Source: Silene conica (lineage: Eukaryota; Streptophyta; Magnoliopsida; Caryophyllales; Caryophyllaceae). Taken from it: DNA of 64,000 nt. The position numbers and the translations under genes were made by a program. The stretch spans positions 45,915,910-45,979,909 of the forward strand of contig CM055320.2 in the NCBI GenBank assembly GCA_029255685.2, given 5' to 3'. The notes under the pieces are model-generated. The model searched no databases. It saw only the letters and a list, made by a program, of their open reading frames with translations, and was not told the DNA's origin. Below are positions 34,588 through 44,654 of this stretch, in pieces (within the stretch, counting starts at the first letter, position 1; each line of letters starts with the position of its first letter).

Positions 34588-35232
34588 ATGTCTTCATCAT
34601 TGACTTTTCTCTTCTATCTTCTTCTAAGACCCCAAGTCTTATCATTTGTTCTAAATCTTAGTCTCCTCCGTGCACCGATTCTTGTCTGTACACCTATAAT
34701 TTCGTCAAGCTACCTTCCTTTCGGTCAATTGCAACTTGTAAAGTTTCGCAACTTTGCTCTTTCTGAAAAAAATTTGAAATAAAAGCTTGTTTTCGAACGG
34801 ATTTTGGTTAAAGGAAGTGGATAATCTTTCAATTTTGATAGGGTTCAGCGATAGTTTTCCAGAGAACCCGATTTTAAAGAGTTACTTGACTTGCAATTTG
34901 ATTGATCTCAGCGTCGATTTGTCATTTGAACTCGTTATTAGAGACGTCTGATAACCTGGACTATGCTTACCGACACCAGATCGATCTAAATTTTGGATTT
35001 TTATTTATTTAACTTTGGGACTTGTCTCAGATTTGGTATGTCGGGCTCTTGAATGTACAACGAGAACCCCAACGTCCATTGACGAAGACTTGTGCCTTGG
35101 AAAAATCGTTTGAAATCTTTGAAAGGAATCTAGGTTTGTAAAACAAGTTACGTGAAAACTTTGATCTGTTAACTTTGTCCTTATCACTGCTTTCAAGTTT
35201 CGAGGACGAAACTTTTTGAAAGATGGGGTGAT
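34588..35232 (+). other. Tekay-like 3' non-coding tail in the chimera
   Basis: Homologous to 15690-16308 in Tekay-1, which shows that the gag-then-tail structure without pol is shared by two copies. It ends with the block TTTCGAGGACGAAAC and a purine tract before the LTR. Confidence 0.85.
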
Positions 35233-36156
35233 TGTAACATCCCGTATTTTTGTAAAGGAATATCTTAATAAAATAAAGTAATTTACGGAATTTAATAATA
35301 ATTTAATAATAATTGTAATTTACGTTTTTAAGATTTCCGTTAAGTTCGTCTTAAAAATCGTTTAAACTTAAGATGTCTTGTTCATTTTATATCAAACCGT
35401 TTCACTTTTTCCGTTTCGCTTGAAGAGAGTGAACCCGACTCAATAAAGGTGAAAGGACAACTTATAAACCCTTCAACCTCAAATAAGAATACAGTAAACT
35501 TCATCTTCTTAAAACCTCCTTAATCCTCATCTTCTTTTGTTTAATTCTTCATCATCCGTTCATCAAATCAAGGTAAAAGTTACATATTCGGAATCCTTGC
35601 GAGATTTATGATCTTTCTAACACTTTCATTTTCAGTTTCGTGAAACTTCATTTCGGGGCTGTTTTTCCCTAATGACGAAATTACCCCTTTAATCCGTGTT
35701 TTTGTGCTTGAAGGTGGAGCTAATAGCAACCCGGAGGAAGAGCTTGTGATCCTTGAAGAGTAAACCGGAGCATTCGCGGAGTAAAGGTGACGATAATGAG
35801 AAAACTCGGCCTTTTGTCTAAATTAGCACTTTATGTGATTGTTGATATGTTTTGATGAATGTTAGACAATCTTTGAGTTCCTAATGTTCTTATAATGTTT
35901 TATAAACTGATTTTATGAAGTTTTATTGATGAATTTGATGAGGAATGAGATTTAAAGTGTATACATGTTACGACCAGTTTAATTTGTGATTTTGTTGTTA
36001 AGCTACGGAATAATGGTTTGGATACATGTTCATATGTTTATTTGATGTGGTAAACATGCTGGGATTGTCGAATTATTGCTTGGAAACATGTATAGGAAGG
36101 ATTGGTAAAGGATTGGGAATAATTTCAATGTCGATTTATGCGATTTCGTGGTTCAG

Positions 36157-36466
36157 GGACTCTGAGCCGGTCGACCGACCGGCGGCCGACCAGCCGGCTC
36201 AGAGCCCCATTTGTGGTATGTTGTCTTTGCGGGAAAATTTGGAAAAGGGTCCCCAGCCGGTGGACCGGCAGCCGGCCGGCCGGCTGGGAGCCCCCTTATG
36301 TGTCTTTCGTGTGTTTTTGCGAGAAGGAGAAAGAGTCCCCCAGCCGGTGGACCGGCAGCCGGCCGGCCGGCTGGGAGACCCTTAATGTTGTTTTTGTTGT
36401 GTCGGCTAGAGAGTAAGGACTCTCAGCCGGTTGACCGGCCGCCTGTGGCCAACCGGCTGAGAGCCC
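36157..36466 (+). repeat. Array of four GC-rich hairpins (chimera Tekay LTR)
   Basis: Hairpins at about 36157-36208, 36248-36293, 36335-36379 and 36418-36466. The second and third have the 12-9-12 layout exactly (36254-36286 and 36341-36373). The first contains an exact GGTCGACCGACC (36169-36180), identical to the Athila 12-mer. Confidence 0.88.
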
Positions 36467-36741
36467 CTGTTAGTATTATTTGCTTCATAACTTATGAATT
36501 TCAAGTCGGATTGTATTGATTCCTTTTTCGTATGCTTCGTATGCTTGTTTAAGGTCCCCGAGGTTCGGGCGGCACTATATTGGGTTCGGGAATAGAGTGA
36601 GGATAGAGACCCCCCGGTCGGGCAACCGAAAGGGAAACCGGCTCTCCCTCGGCTTAATTCCCGGGGTCAATTAAGTGTTGGTTTGAGTATATGTCGTTGC
36701 ATAGCTAGTTATGGATTGAGTAAGTTCTGTAATGGAGTTAG

Positions 36742-37121
36742 GAACTATGACTAGGATTAGGTTATAGTTTTGGTGTGAAATGTTGTGGTAAAACTGTGAT
36801 TTGGATTAGGTCACAGTTTGGTATGCCTTGTATTGTGGTGGAACTGTAATTTGGATTAGGTTACAGTTTTGCTTGCCTTTGTATTTGAGGTGTATTGTTG
36901 TAGGGCTGTGATTTGGATTAGGTCACAGTTCTGTGTTGCCTTTGTATTATAGGGTATGTTTGGTGGAACTGTAATTTGGATTAGGTTACAGTTCTGCTTG
37001 CCTTTGTATTTTGAGGTGTATTGTATTGAGGCTGTGATTGGGATTAGGTCACAGTCTTTGCTTGCCTTTTTATTTTGAGGTATATTGTATTGGGGCTGTG
37101 ATTGGGATTAGGTCACAGTCT
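36742..37121 (+). repeat. Seven inverted-repeat units with constant loop and covarying arms
   Basis: Units start near 36742, 36790, 36841, 36903, 36966, 37030 and 37093. The loop is near-constant (TTTGGATTAGG). Arms read ACTAT/ATAGT, AACTGTGA/TCACAGTT, AACTGTAA/TTACAGTT or GGCTGTGA/TCACAGTC: changes on one side are matched on the other. Confidence 0.88.
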
Positions 37122-38023
37122 TTGCTTGCCTTTGTATTTTGAGGTGTGTTTATACTTGTGGATTGTATTTGCTGAGGCTATGTATTTATGCCGTGGTTGT
37201 ATAATGGAGTCTCCATATGATTTTTCCCTTGCAGTGTGTATTTGTATCCTTCCATGCCTAGGATTGGGGTTATGGTCTGATATTGCTGATGGTATATGCT
37301 TGCCTGAGTAGGGGTACGGTGTTATATACTTACTGTTGTACATCTGCTTGCCTAGAGTTGGTACAGTGTCAGATATGTATGTTGATAGTGATGAGTATAT
37401 TACTTTGTTTATAGTGTTGTTCATCCAAGGCATTGGATGACTCTTTAATTGGTTTCGTAAATGGTTTGGATTGAAAGACCCCCCGGCCGGGTAACCGGAA
37501 GGGAAACCGGCTCTCCTTCCAAATAGTTTCCGAAGTTGGTTGAGAGCCTTGCATAGTATTGGCATGTTGATAAGAGTTCGAGATGTTGATATATAAATGC
37601 TTCACATGATTGTTTATGTTGGAGTATGATACTTGTTTACATGTTCTGTGTTGTATGACATTAGGTGGCTATGAGAACTCTAGTCACTCCCCACTGACTG
37701 TGGCGCACATGTTGTATGTGTGTAGGTACTTGATGCTGTTCTTCAGGGGGTTACGTTGAGGCTAGCGGGCGATGATCCTTCATCGATGACTTTACCCATT
37801 CGTTAGCTAGACCCTTTCTGTTTTCCGTATTTTTGTGCCTGTAGGGATATGCTATCCCGGGCTGCTTTTGTATAGTACTTATATACTTATTTATGTTTTA
37901 TCTTCCGTATATTTAGTTTGTTAAAACACCTCGCATGTTTATTTATGTTAAAAAGTTTTAATTCCGCTGCAAATTTTGGTACTTTGTATGTTTTATATTT
38001 CCGCTTTCGCGAGGGGTTTTACA

Positions 38024-38077
38024 GTTTAAGTTTAGGAATTATAAATTTATCTTTGGTACCCTCAACGACGGGCATCA
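38024..38077 (+). repeat. Last 54 bp of the Athila LTR (3' end of chimera)
   Basis: Matches 33410-33463 with one difference (ATCTTTGG against ATCGTTGG) and ends GGGCATCA directly before the TSD GACAA (38078-38082). Confidence 0.93.
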
Positions 38078-38082
38078 GACAA

Positions 38083-38214
38083 CATCGCAGATCCTCTCAC
38101 TAAACAATTAAGACATGATAAACATGAAGGGCACGTTATTTCAATGGGAATTAAACGTGTTCCTGAGTTGTATTAGTACTTTTTGTGGATTGGATATTGT
38201 ATCTATTTCATTTT
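38083..38214 (+). pseudogene. Copia-3 RNase H C-terminus and short 3' UTR
   Basis: Picks up the copia ORF after the chimera (ADPLTKQLRHDKHEGH.., stop TAG at 38174-38176), followed by about 38 bp resembling the start of the Copia-1 3' UTR. The remaining ~820 bp of 3' UTR and the polypurine tract present in Copia-1 are missing. Confidence 0.85.
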
Positions 38215-38331
38215 TCTAGTTACCCATTTATATTTCGTTATCCCTTCTCTTACTCTTAGATTTTAGAACACAAAACAACAAACACACCCCCCATATTTGG
38301 TTACTTTAGCATACTTGTTTGAACTCATAAG
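38215..38331 (+). repeat. Extra copy of the Copia-3 5' host flank
   Basis: This 117-bp segment nearly equals 19577-19692, the old Athila LTR DNA left of Copia-3, including its ATAAG. It sits where a polypurine tract should precede the 3' LTR. The breakpoint shares TCTAGTTACCC with the 3' UTR side by only a few bases (TTCTAG), so the junction has microhomology at most. Confidence 0.9.
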
Positions 38332-39365
38332 TGTTGGAGCTAGTGTCCTCAACAGTTAGTGCGACAACACGTATAAATCTTTTAAAGGAACACAGGGTAT
38401 ACTTTGTATTTTAGCTAGTTGATTCACGTTTATCAATAACGGTTGGCTTGCTAGAAAGTTTGACGTTATTGTCATACATATGGCGGTAATCAACTGGTCC
38501 CTAAGAGTCACACCTAAAGGCTGGAATCTGAGAAATATGATTAGATGAAAATGTAATCGATCATATTGATACCCTATACGACTAAACGGTTAGTCAAAGT
38601 AATGATGATATAATTATTTAATATTGATTAAATAATATTAGCTAAAACGAATTAAAATATTAATTCGTAATTAAATATAAAATGTTATATTTAATTAGTG
38701 TGTAATGAAATTATTCAATAAAAATTAAATGATTTTGTTGAATCTAAACAGTTATATTTAATTATTAAATTATAAATATACGATATTTATAAAATAATCA
38801 TTACACACAAGAGAGTAGGATAATAACCGACTTAATGCAATAAATAAAATCGGTTACTAGGAACCGAAACAGATAAAATTTCGGCCAGATGGAGGGAATT
38901 TTCGGTCAGTAGTAGGTAATGCCAAGAGATAGAGTTTATTATTTGTTTAGGCAGACTCAAATACGGATTTGAGAATCATATCTAAACTATGTAAGGTGGT
39001 TAAGAGATATACTGACTATCGACTACCACCCCCTATAAATACCTCTTGGCACGCCTCCCTATGACACACGAGTTACACGACTACTTCCCTCCTCTCTCTC
39101 TCTCTAGCTTTCATCTTACACAAAATTAAAGTTAATTTTGCAATTTCTAGCTCAGGAGAGAGTATTTCTCAGGACATCTTAGGTGCAACGATTGGGAGGA
39201 TATCTGTTTTGATATCTGATCTTAGGCCTTTGCAAGGACAGAAGGTTAATTCTTAATCCGAATCTTTGTATCTTGTTCTTCGTTTATGATTATAAATCAT
39301 ACATTATAAATTTGTTATAATCCTGCATATAAAGAATTGGAAATATATACAGATATTTTCCCACA
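38332..39365 (+). repeat. 3' LTR of Copia-3, 1034 bp
   Basis: Partner of 19693-20728. Followed by ATAAG (39366-39370) and then the right part of the old Athila LTR. Its left neighbour is host DNA instead of the element interior. Confidence 0.93.
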
Positions 39366-39474
39366 ATAAGATTCTCCTCTCCCTGTGGATTCGATACCCG
39401 ACTGCCTCTACTATATTTGTTTTAGGACCGGTTGGTTTATTTTTGATAGGGTTCCGACAGCCGTGTCAAATTCT
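39366..39474 (+). repeat. Old Athila-like LTR remnant, right part
   Basis: ATTCTCCTCTCCCTGTGGATTCGA resembles the final part of the Athila-like LTRs (CTCTGTGGTTCGACCC near 56515). It ends near GCCGTGTCA; no tRNA-Asp primer-binding site is recognisable after it. Confidence 0.6.
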
Positions 39475-40650
39475 GTCATCAAAGTTATCTCAAAAACCAT
39501 ACCAAACGTATCCCTGACCATTCCACTCTTTAACTTACCACTACGCTCACTCGGCGTACCAAAACTTTATCAAGTACTAATCCTTTAATTCTTTGAAACC
39601 TACGACTAGCATGTCATCTCACTCATTTCATGCGTATAATTCAACTCACTTCCTTATTATAGTACTCTACACCACCATAAGGACCTAATCCCATGTCTCG
39701 TAGCTCATGCCACAATCACTCGACTCACTTCCACTATTTCATCCCCATGGTATCCGAACACATCACTCAACCACTCACGTCTCCCCATATTCTACAAAAA
39801 CTCTTTAGTAAAACAAGTATCTTCTCATTGTCACCATAACATATTCTTTTTACCTAAATCCCTGCTTTTTGCTCCCTCTTATTCACAACCCTCTCAGTAT
39901 CCGACTTATCTCTACTCACTACTAACAAGCAAAAGCACTCACTACTTAACTGCCAATGAAATATCTCATCCTTTGCACATGATATCACTCTTGTCTCGCA
40001 AACCTCCTTACCTGTTAACATCTTCATCCCTTTTATATAACCATAACTATTTCTCTGAAACCCAAGTTTTCCGATCTACAAGATTATTTACAATTCAACA
40101 TGCATGTCACCATAACTCATAAACTCACCAGACACTAAATCCCTCCCAACTACTGTGACGAAATCCTTTATGCACTTCTTAAGCCAACATATCCATATCC
40201 ATCTCCTTGATTTATCACTTGCTAATTCCAATAGTTTCGACACACATATCCCTTTCAGCCCTTTATTCTATCATTTCTCCGATTTACACTACTACTACTT
40301 GACCATATAGAAATGTAACCACCACACTCAAGCTTACGATAACATCGTCCACTTCACCTCACATGACTCCCTCCAATATACATAAGGTCCCAACTTAACT
40401 TTATATTCATTATTCTTCCCTCACAAACACCTCCGACCACTAGTCTTTCTCACGAAACCAAACAGGTTCGGAAACTGGTTAACACATGAAATACAAAAAA
40501 GGTATATATATACGTAAAACAACAACTAGACTGTAAAAGGGACATCTTTGAAGTCAATCTGACATGCAAAGATGCCAAAACTAATCATGAGACCATAACG
40601 TAGCTTACTAAGTCGGGTACTTGTTCAAACTACTTGTCTATCAGGTAAGT
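39475..40650. other. Unassigned pyrimidine-rich DNA, no gene seen
   Basis: About 1.2 kb rich in CTCA/CCAT words, with no ORF beyond noise and no repeat of other parts of the window. Probably internal DNA of the old Athila-like element or another decayed repeat. I can assign no function. Confidence 0.5.
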
Positions 40651-41594
40651 TGATGCGGGCGCATCCCTAACTCAAACTCACGAATTATTGTTAAGCAAGG
40701 ACATGAGACATCTAGCTCAAGGATACAATATCAGGTCAATTTTAGTCCTTAGAATAGCGTGGGAAGGGCTCGGCCATGGGGAAGCGTGCAAGGCCAAGTT
40801 CGTGTAGTATTACGGTTTCGTTTTTATGTTTCAATAAGGACTTATGTTTTATAGTCCAAATAGGAGTCTTTGTAAGAGTGCTAGTACAAATAGGAATTCC
40901 TAAATTAAATAGGAGTCCTAGTTGTTATAGGAGTCCTAGTTCTAGTATATATAGGATTCACAAACTTATTATAATAATGAATCCTAGTAGATGTAGGATT
41001 CATAGTTTGTGTAAGAGTAGGAGTATTAATCCTAGTCAACTAGGATTAGATATTCTAATTAGTTTCCAATTAAGGTATTCTTACCCTAATTAGATTAGGG
41101 TTTCGGCTGGCCATAAGACCTATAAATAGGCAGCCGTGCTATTCGTTTTATGCATTCGAGATTATTGAGATTATAAACTAAAGTTTCTGTGTGAGCTTTT
41201 ATATTGATTAGGTTTGCGAGCTTAGTCTTTAGGATCAATCTTGCGAGGTTGGTTTGCAGGGTGTGCGAGTTCTTCTTGCGACGGGAGTGAGTTCATCAAT
41301 ATCCATCTACAATCCATACATCAAACATACATAAAATCGTTCCATCAAACATACACAATCCATAACCGTTCACAATATTGTTTCGTTCTTCATAAGTGAC
41401 GCGCATCAACATTCATCACCATTGTTCATCATTCGTTCATTCGTTCATCGTTCGTTCATCATCACCACCGATCATCCATCGTTCATCATTGTTACTTGTT
41501 CTATTTTCGTTCTATTTATCACAAATTCATATTCCGCTGCAACCTTAAGTATTCTTGTTGATTATCTGCCGAGTTATCTAAAGAATACGCATCA
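40651..41594 (+). repeat. 5' LTR of Gypsy-R, 944 bp
   Basis: TGATGCGGGCGCATCC...AATACGCATCA, directly before a primer-binding site. It contains CTATAAATAGGCAGCC (TATA-like, about 41130-41145) and a row of TCCTAGT-rich variants. The 3' LTR is not in the window. Confidence 0.8.
41130..41145 (+). promoter_or_regulatory. TATA-box candidate in the Gypsy-R LTR
   Basis: CCTATAAATAGGC inside the LTR, preceded by TTCGGCTGGCC, is a strong match to a plant TATA box. Transcription of the element would start about 30 bp downstream. Confidence 0.6.
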
Positions 41595-41597
41595 AAT

Positions 41598-41609
41598 TGG
41601 TATTAGAGC
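41598..41609 (+). other. Primer-binding site of Gypsy-R
   Basis: TGGTATTAGAGC, one mismatch from the initiator tRNA-Met complement, three bases after the LTR. Confidence 0.8.
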
Positions 41610-41662
41610 TTCGACTCTTGATTAAATACTTATTGGATCAGTTTTTGGGAAAGCTTAACAAG

Positions 41663-42187
41663 ATGGAGAAAAATTGTTGTATGCTTATCAATCTACATAT
41701 TGAGGCCACGACCGAGGAAGTTAATCAAAGAGAACAAATCTTTCGTACAAGATGTCGGGTAGGTCATAAAGTTTGCACACTCATCATCGATAGTGGTACA
41801 TGTACAAATTTAATATCCAAGGAGGCGGTTGGGAAGTTAAACCTACCAACGAAAGATCGAAGGCAATCCTATAAACTACATTGGCTCGATGGAGATGAAG
41901 GAGTCGAGGTCAAAGAGCAAGCATTGGTTACGTTCAGAATACGCCCTTATGAAGACGAAGTTTGGTGTGACCTAGTCCCAATGAGTGCAAGTCATATATT
42001 GTTAGGGAGACCATGGCAGTTTGATCGAGGGGTTAAACATAATGGAAGAACTAACATCTATAGGGTGCCAAGGGGGAAGGATACGTATCACCTAAAACCC
42101 ATTGTCCAAACGAAGGCCCTAGAACTGAAACCAAAGGCCGAGAACATCCTAATAGAAGCCAAAGAAGTCGAGGAGGCGATTGGTTGA
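41663..42187 (+). pseudogene. Gypsy-R protease region
   Basis: ATG at 41663 and an open frame of 174 codons. The aspartic protease active site reads LIIDSGTCTNLI, followed by YKLHWLDGDEGVEV and SHILLGRPWQFDRGV, the pattern of gypsy retropepsins. It stops (TGA, 42185) just before the TRIM insertion. The usual gag with its zinc knuckle is absent upstream. The ATG may not be a genuine start; the frame is also open back to 41597. Confidence 0.8.
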
Positions 42188-42197
42188 AGAGAGCCAA

Positions 42198-42754
42198 TGT
42201 AACAACTCGACCCACCACGGTCGTAACACATCCCCAATAAGATGGAAGACATGCTTTTGGGCCCATTATTTGTCCTCACTTAAGCCCAAAAGCACAAGGC
42301 CTTGTTACTAAGTGGTGGTTGGAATTTATTATAAACATATCACGGGCCTCACATTCTGCTAATGTGGGACAGCTTTCCTCTCATACTCTTGGCGTGTTAA
42401 AAACTCCCTCACTTAAAGAACACAACGTCCTTGTTGTGCCTTAAACTTGACCACAACCAGGGCCGGAATCCTCCCCCGCTAGGTTTGTGACCCGGGTACT
42501 CCCGACCACAGGCTCACCACACGGTCGCAGGATCGCTCTGATACCATTTGTAACAACTCGACCCACCACGGTCGTAACATACACATCCCCAATAAGATGG
42601 AAGGCATGCCTTTGGGCCCATTATTTGTCCTCACTTAAGCTCAAAAGCAAGGTCTTGTTACTAAGTGGTGGGTGGAAGTTATTATAAACATATCACAGGC
42701 CTCACATTCTACCAATATGAGACAACTTTCCTCTCATACTCTTGGGGTGTTACA
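42198..42754 (-). mobile_element. TRIM: 557-bp mini LTR retrotransposon, TSD GCCAA
   Basis: Two short LTRs (42198-42401 and 42549-42754, TGTAACAACTCG..GTGTTACA) flank about 147 bp of internal DNA. On the minus strand, TGGTATCAGAGC (42545-42534) is the initiator-Met primer-binding site next to the LTR at 42549, and AAGTGAGGGAGTTT is a polypurine tract next to the other LTR. GCCAA occurs at 42193-42197 and 42755-42759. There is no coding capacity, so it must use enzymes of other elements. Confidence 0.95.
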
Positions 42755-42759
42755 GCCAA

Positions 42760-43853
42760 CGTATATGTTAGTCGTGCGTGATGTAGAGGGGACTAGGGTC
42801 GAAGGAGAAGAGAATAGTCGAGAGCTACAAGGGTTGTTAGAAGAATTCAAGGATGTTTTTCCGGACGAATTACCCGATGGATTACCACCTTTGAGAGGAA
42901 TCGAACACCAAATAGACCTCATTCCCGGAGCGACTCTTCCTAATAAACCGGCTTATCGTTGTAATCCAGAAGAAGCAACAGAATTAGAAAGGCAAGTGCA
43001 AGAGTTAATGGATAGGGGATATGTGCAAGAGAGTTTGAGTCCTTGTGCAGTACCGGCTCTATTAGTACCAAAGAAGGAGGGAACGTAGAGGATGTGTATT
43101 GATAGTCGGGCAGTAAATAATATCACTATTAAATATCGATTTCCTATTCCAACATTAGACGATATGTTTGATGAACTTGCGGGATCAAGAGTATTTTCAA
43201 AGCTTTATTTAAGAAGTGAATACCCTCAGATGAGGATTAGAGAAGGAGCCGAATGGAAGAAAGCGTTCAAAACAAAACAAGGTCTATATGAATGGCTCGT
43301 TATGTCGTTTGGTTTATGTAACGCTCCAAGTTCGTTCATGAGATTAATGAATGAGGTATTGAGACCGTTCCATAATAAGTTTGTGGTTGTTTATCTCGAT
43401 ATACTTGTTTATAGTCAGAATAAAGAAGAGCATAAGACACATCTAAGAGCTGTATTCGAGATGCTTAGACAACAAAAACATTATGGGAAGATCGAGAAGT
43501 GCACATTCATGGTATCTAGTGTGGTCTTCTTAGGGTATATTGTGGGAGAGGATGGAGTAAGCTAAGTATGGATCCATCGAAAGTAGAAGCAATCCAAGCG
43601 TGGCCGGTTCCAAAAACAACCACGGAGGTAAGGAGTTTTCATGGGTTAGCATCGCTCTATAGGAGGTTTATTCAAGGTTTTAGTTCAATAATGGCCCCTA
43701 TTACGGAGTTGACTAGGAAAGGAGAGTTTGTGTGGACAACTAGTAAACAAAAGGCGTTTAAGGAAGTAAATAAGAAATTATGTTCGAATCCCGTTCTCGC
43801 ATTACCGGACTTTAACAAATTGTTCAAAGTTGAATGTGATGCAAGTGGGGTGG
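42760..43853 (+). pseudogene. Gypsy-R reverse transcriptase, degenerate
   Basis: Begins with the pre-RT region (LLEEFKDVFPDELPDGLPPLRGIEHQI) and continues through RT. A TAG at 43087-43089 replaces the Trp of the usual KKEGTWRMC motif. [24 protein letters not shown] is present, but the catalytic box reads YLDILVYS: one Asp codon of YLDD is lost. A further stop and frame change fall near 43563. RT ends with the RNase H start VECDASGV, where Tekay-2 is inserted. Confidence 0.88.
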
Positions 43854-44654
43854 TGTAACATCCCGTATTTTTATAAAATATATTTTTAAGGTTTTCAATT
43901 ATTTTAAGTAATAAAATAATATTTTAATAATTTATCGGAAAGTATTTTTATAAATCGTAAGATCCGTCTTAAGAACCTTAAGTCCTTAAGACGAATACAA
44001 ACTTGGCAACTTAGACTCATATTCCAAAACCCGTTTGTGTTATCCAAGTCCGTTTTCTTTTAAACGGAAAGGACAACTCATAATCATGGTAATAATCACA
44101 TTTTCGGAATCCTCATCCAATTTGCAAGCCATCTATCACTTCTGTTTTTCATTTCCTTTCACTCGAAAATTGGGCTGTTTTCTTAAGATCTGTATTTCAG
44201 TCCTTAAACTCGTTTTTCGTGATGTAGGTGAAGGCTTAGAGGACCCGGACGTGCATAGCTTCATCATAGAGGAGGAGCTTTGAGCGGGATTGCATTTAAG
44301 GTGACGATAATGAGAAACTCGGCCTTATTGTGAATATTAGCAATTTACATGTTTAAGTTTCTGATTTTCTTATGGTTTATGTTCATTGAGTTAGAAATCA
44401 TGCTAGGAATACATGTGTATGTTGTTTATGTGCTTAGATGATGTCTCACATGCCTAGTATTGCATTTTCAGAATTTTATGTTTTGCGACGGATACAAATT
44501 ATGATCAAAATATGATGTATTGGTTAAGTTTATGACTTGCTTCCACTTTCTATATGTTGTATGAATGCTGGGTAGAAGTTTGTTGTTGCAAATTTTGAGG
44601 TTTAGTATAGTTTTGGTGTTGATTCGAAAATTACTGGGAAATGCGTTTTTGCGA

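Larger units (their letters stand above)
35233..38023 (+). repeat. Tekay-like LTR inside the chimera, 2791 bp
   Basis: TGTAACATCCCGTATTTTTG...GCGAGGGGTTTTACA. It is closest to the Tekay-1 LTR and contains four GC hairpins (36157-36466), the GACCCCCC module at about 36610-36650 and 37476-37520, and seven constant-loop inverted repeats (36742-37121). The Athila LTR tail follows directly. Confidence 0.9.
31871..38077 (+). mobile_element. Chimeric element: Athila-like 5' half joined to Tekay-like 3' half
   Basis: 5' Athila-like LTR (31871-33463), tRNA-Asp primer-binding site and Athila gag N-terminus (33584-34057) run straight into a Tekay-like gag fragment (about 34058-34587), its 3' non-coding tail and a full Tekay-like LTR (35233-38023). 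Then come only the last 54 bp of the Athila LTR (38024-38077 = 33410-33463). GACAA flanks the whole unit (31866-31870, 38078-38082), so the outer ends are true Athila ends. The origin is either a chimeric cDNA or a Tekay insertion followed by one deletion. Confidence 0.9.
19693..39365 (+). mobile_element. Copia-3: degenerate copia element with three nested insertions
   Basis: LTRs at 19693-20728 and 38332-39365 (about 95% alike by eye) are flanked by ATAAG at 19688-19692 and 39366-39370. The internal region carries leader, gag and pol related to Copia-1, but with many stops and frameshifts. Nested in it are LINE-2 (21372-26134), a MITE (31238-31554) and the Athila/Tekay chimera (31871-38077). 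The 3' end is anomalous: 117 bp of the element's own 5' flank lie between the internal region and the 3' LTR. Confidence 0.93.

Noticed and set aside
36026..36519. ORFs of 92-119 codons rich in QPVDRQPAGRLG-type repeats
   Set aside because: They are GC hairpin units of the Tekay LTR read in three frames. The peptide repetition reflects DNA repeats, and the ORFs do not extend to the other LTRs.
39385..41093. ORFs of 67 and 105 codons
   Set aside because: Biased composition (Ser, Arg, Ile) from pyrimidine-rich or LTR DNA; no domain.
42198..42754. Cassandra-type TRIM with 5S RNA
   Set aside because: I see no 5S rRNA-like Pol III promoter boxes in the LTRs, so I did not assign that family.
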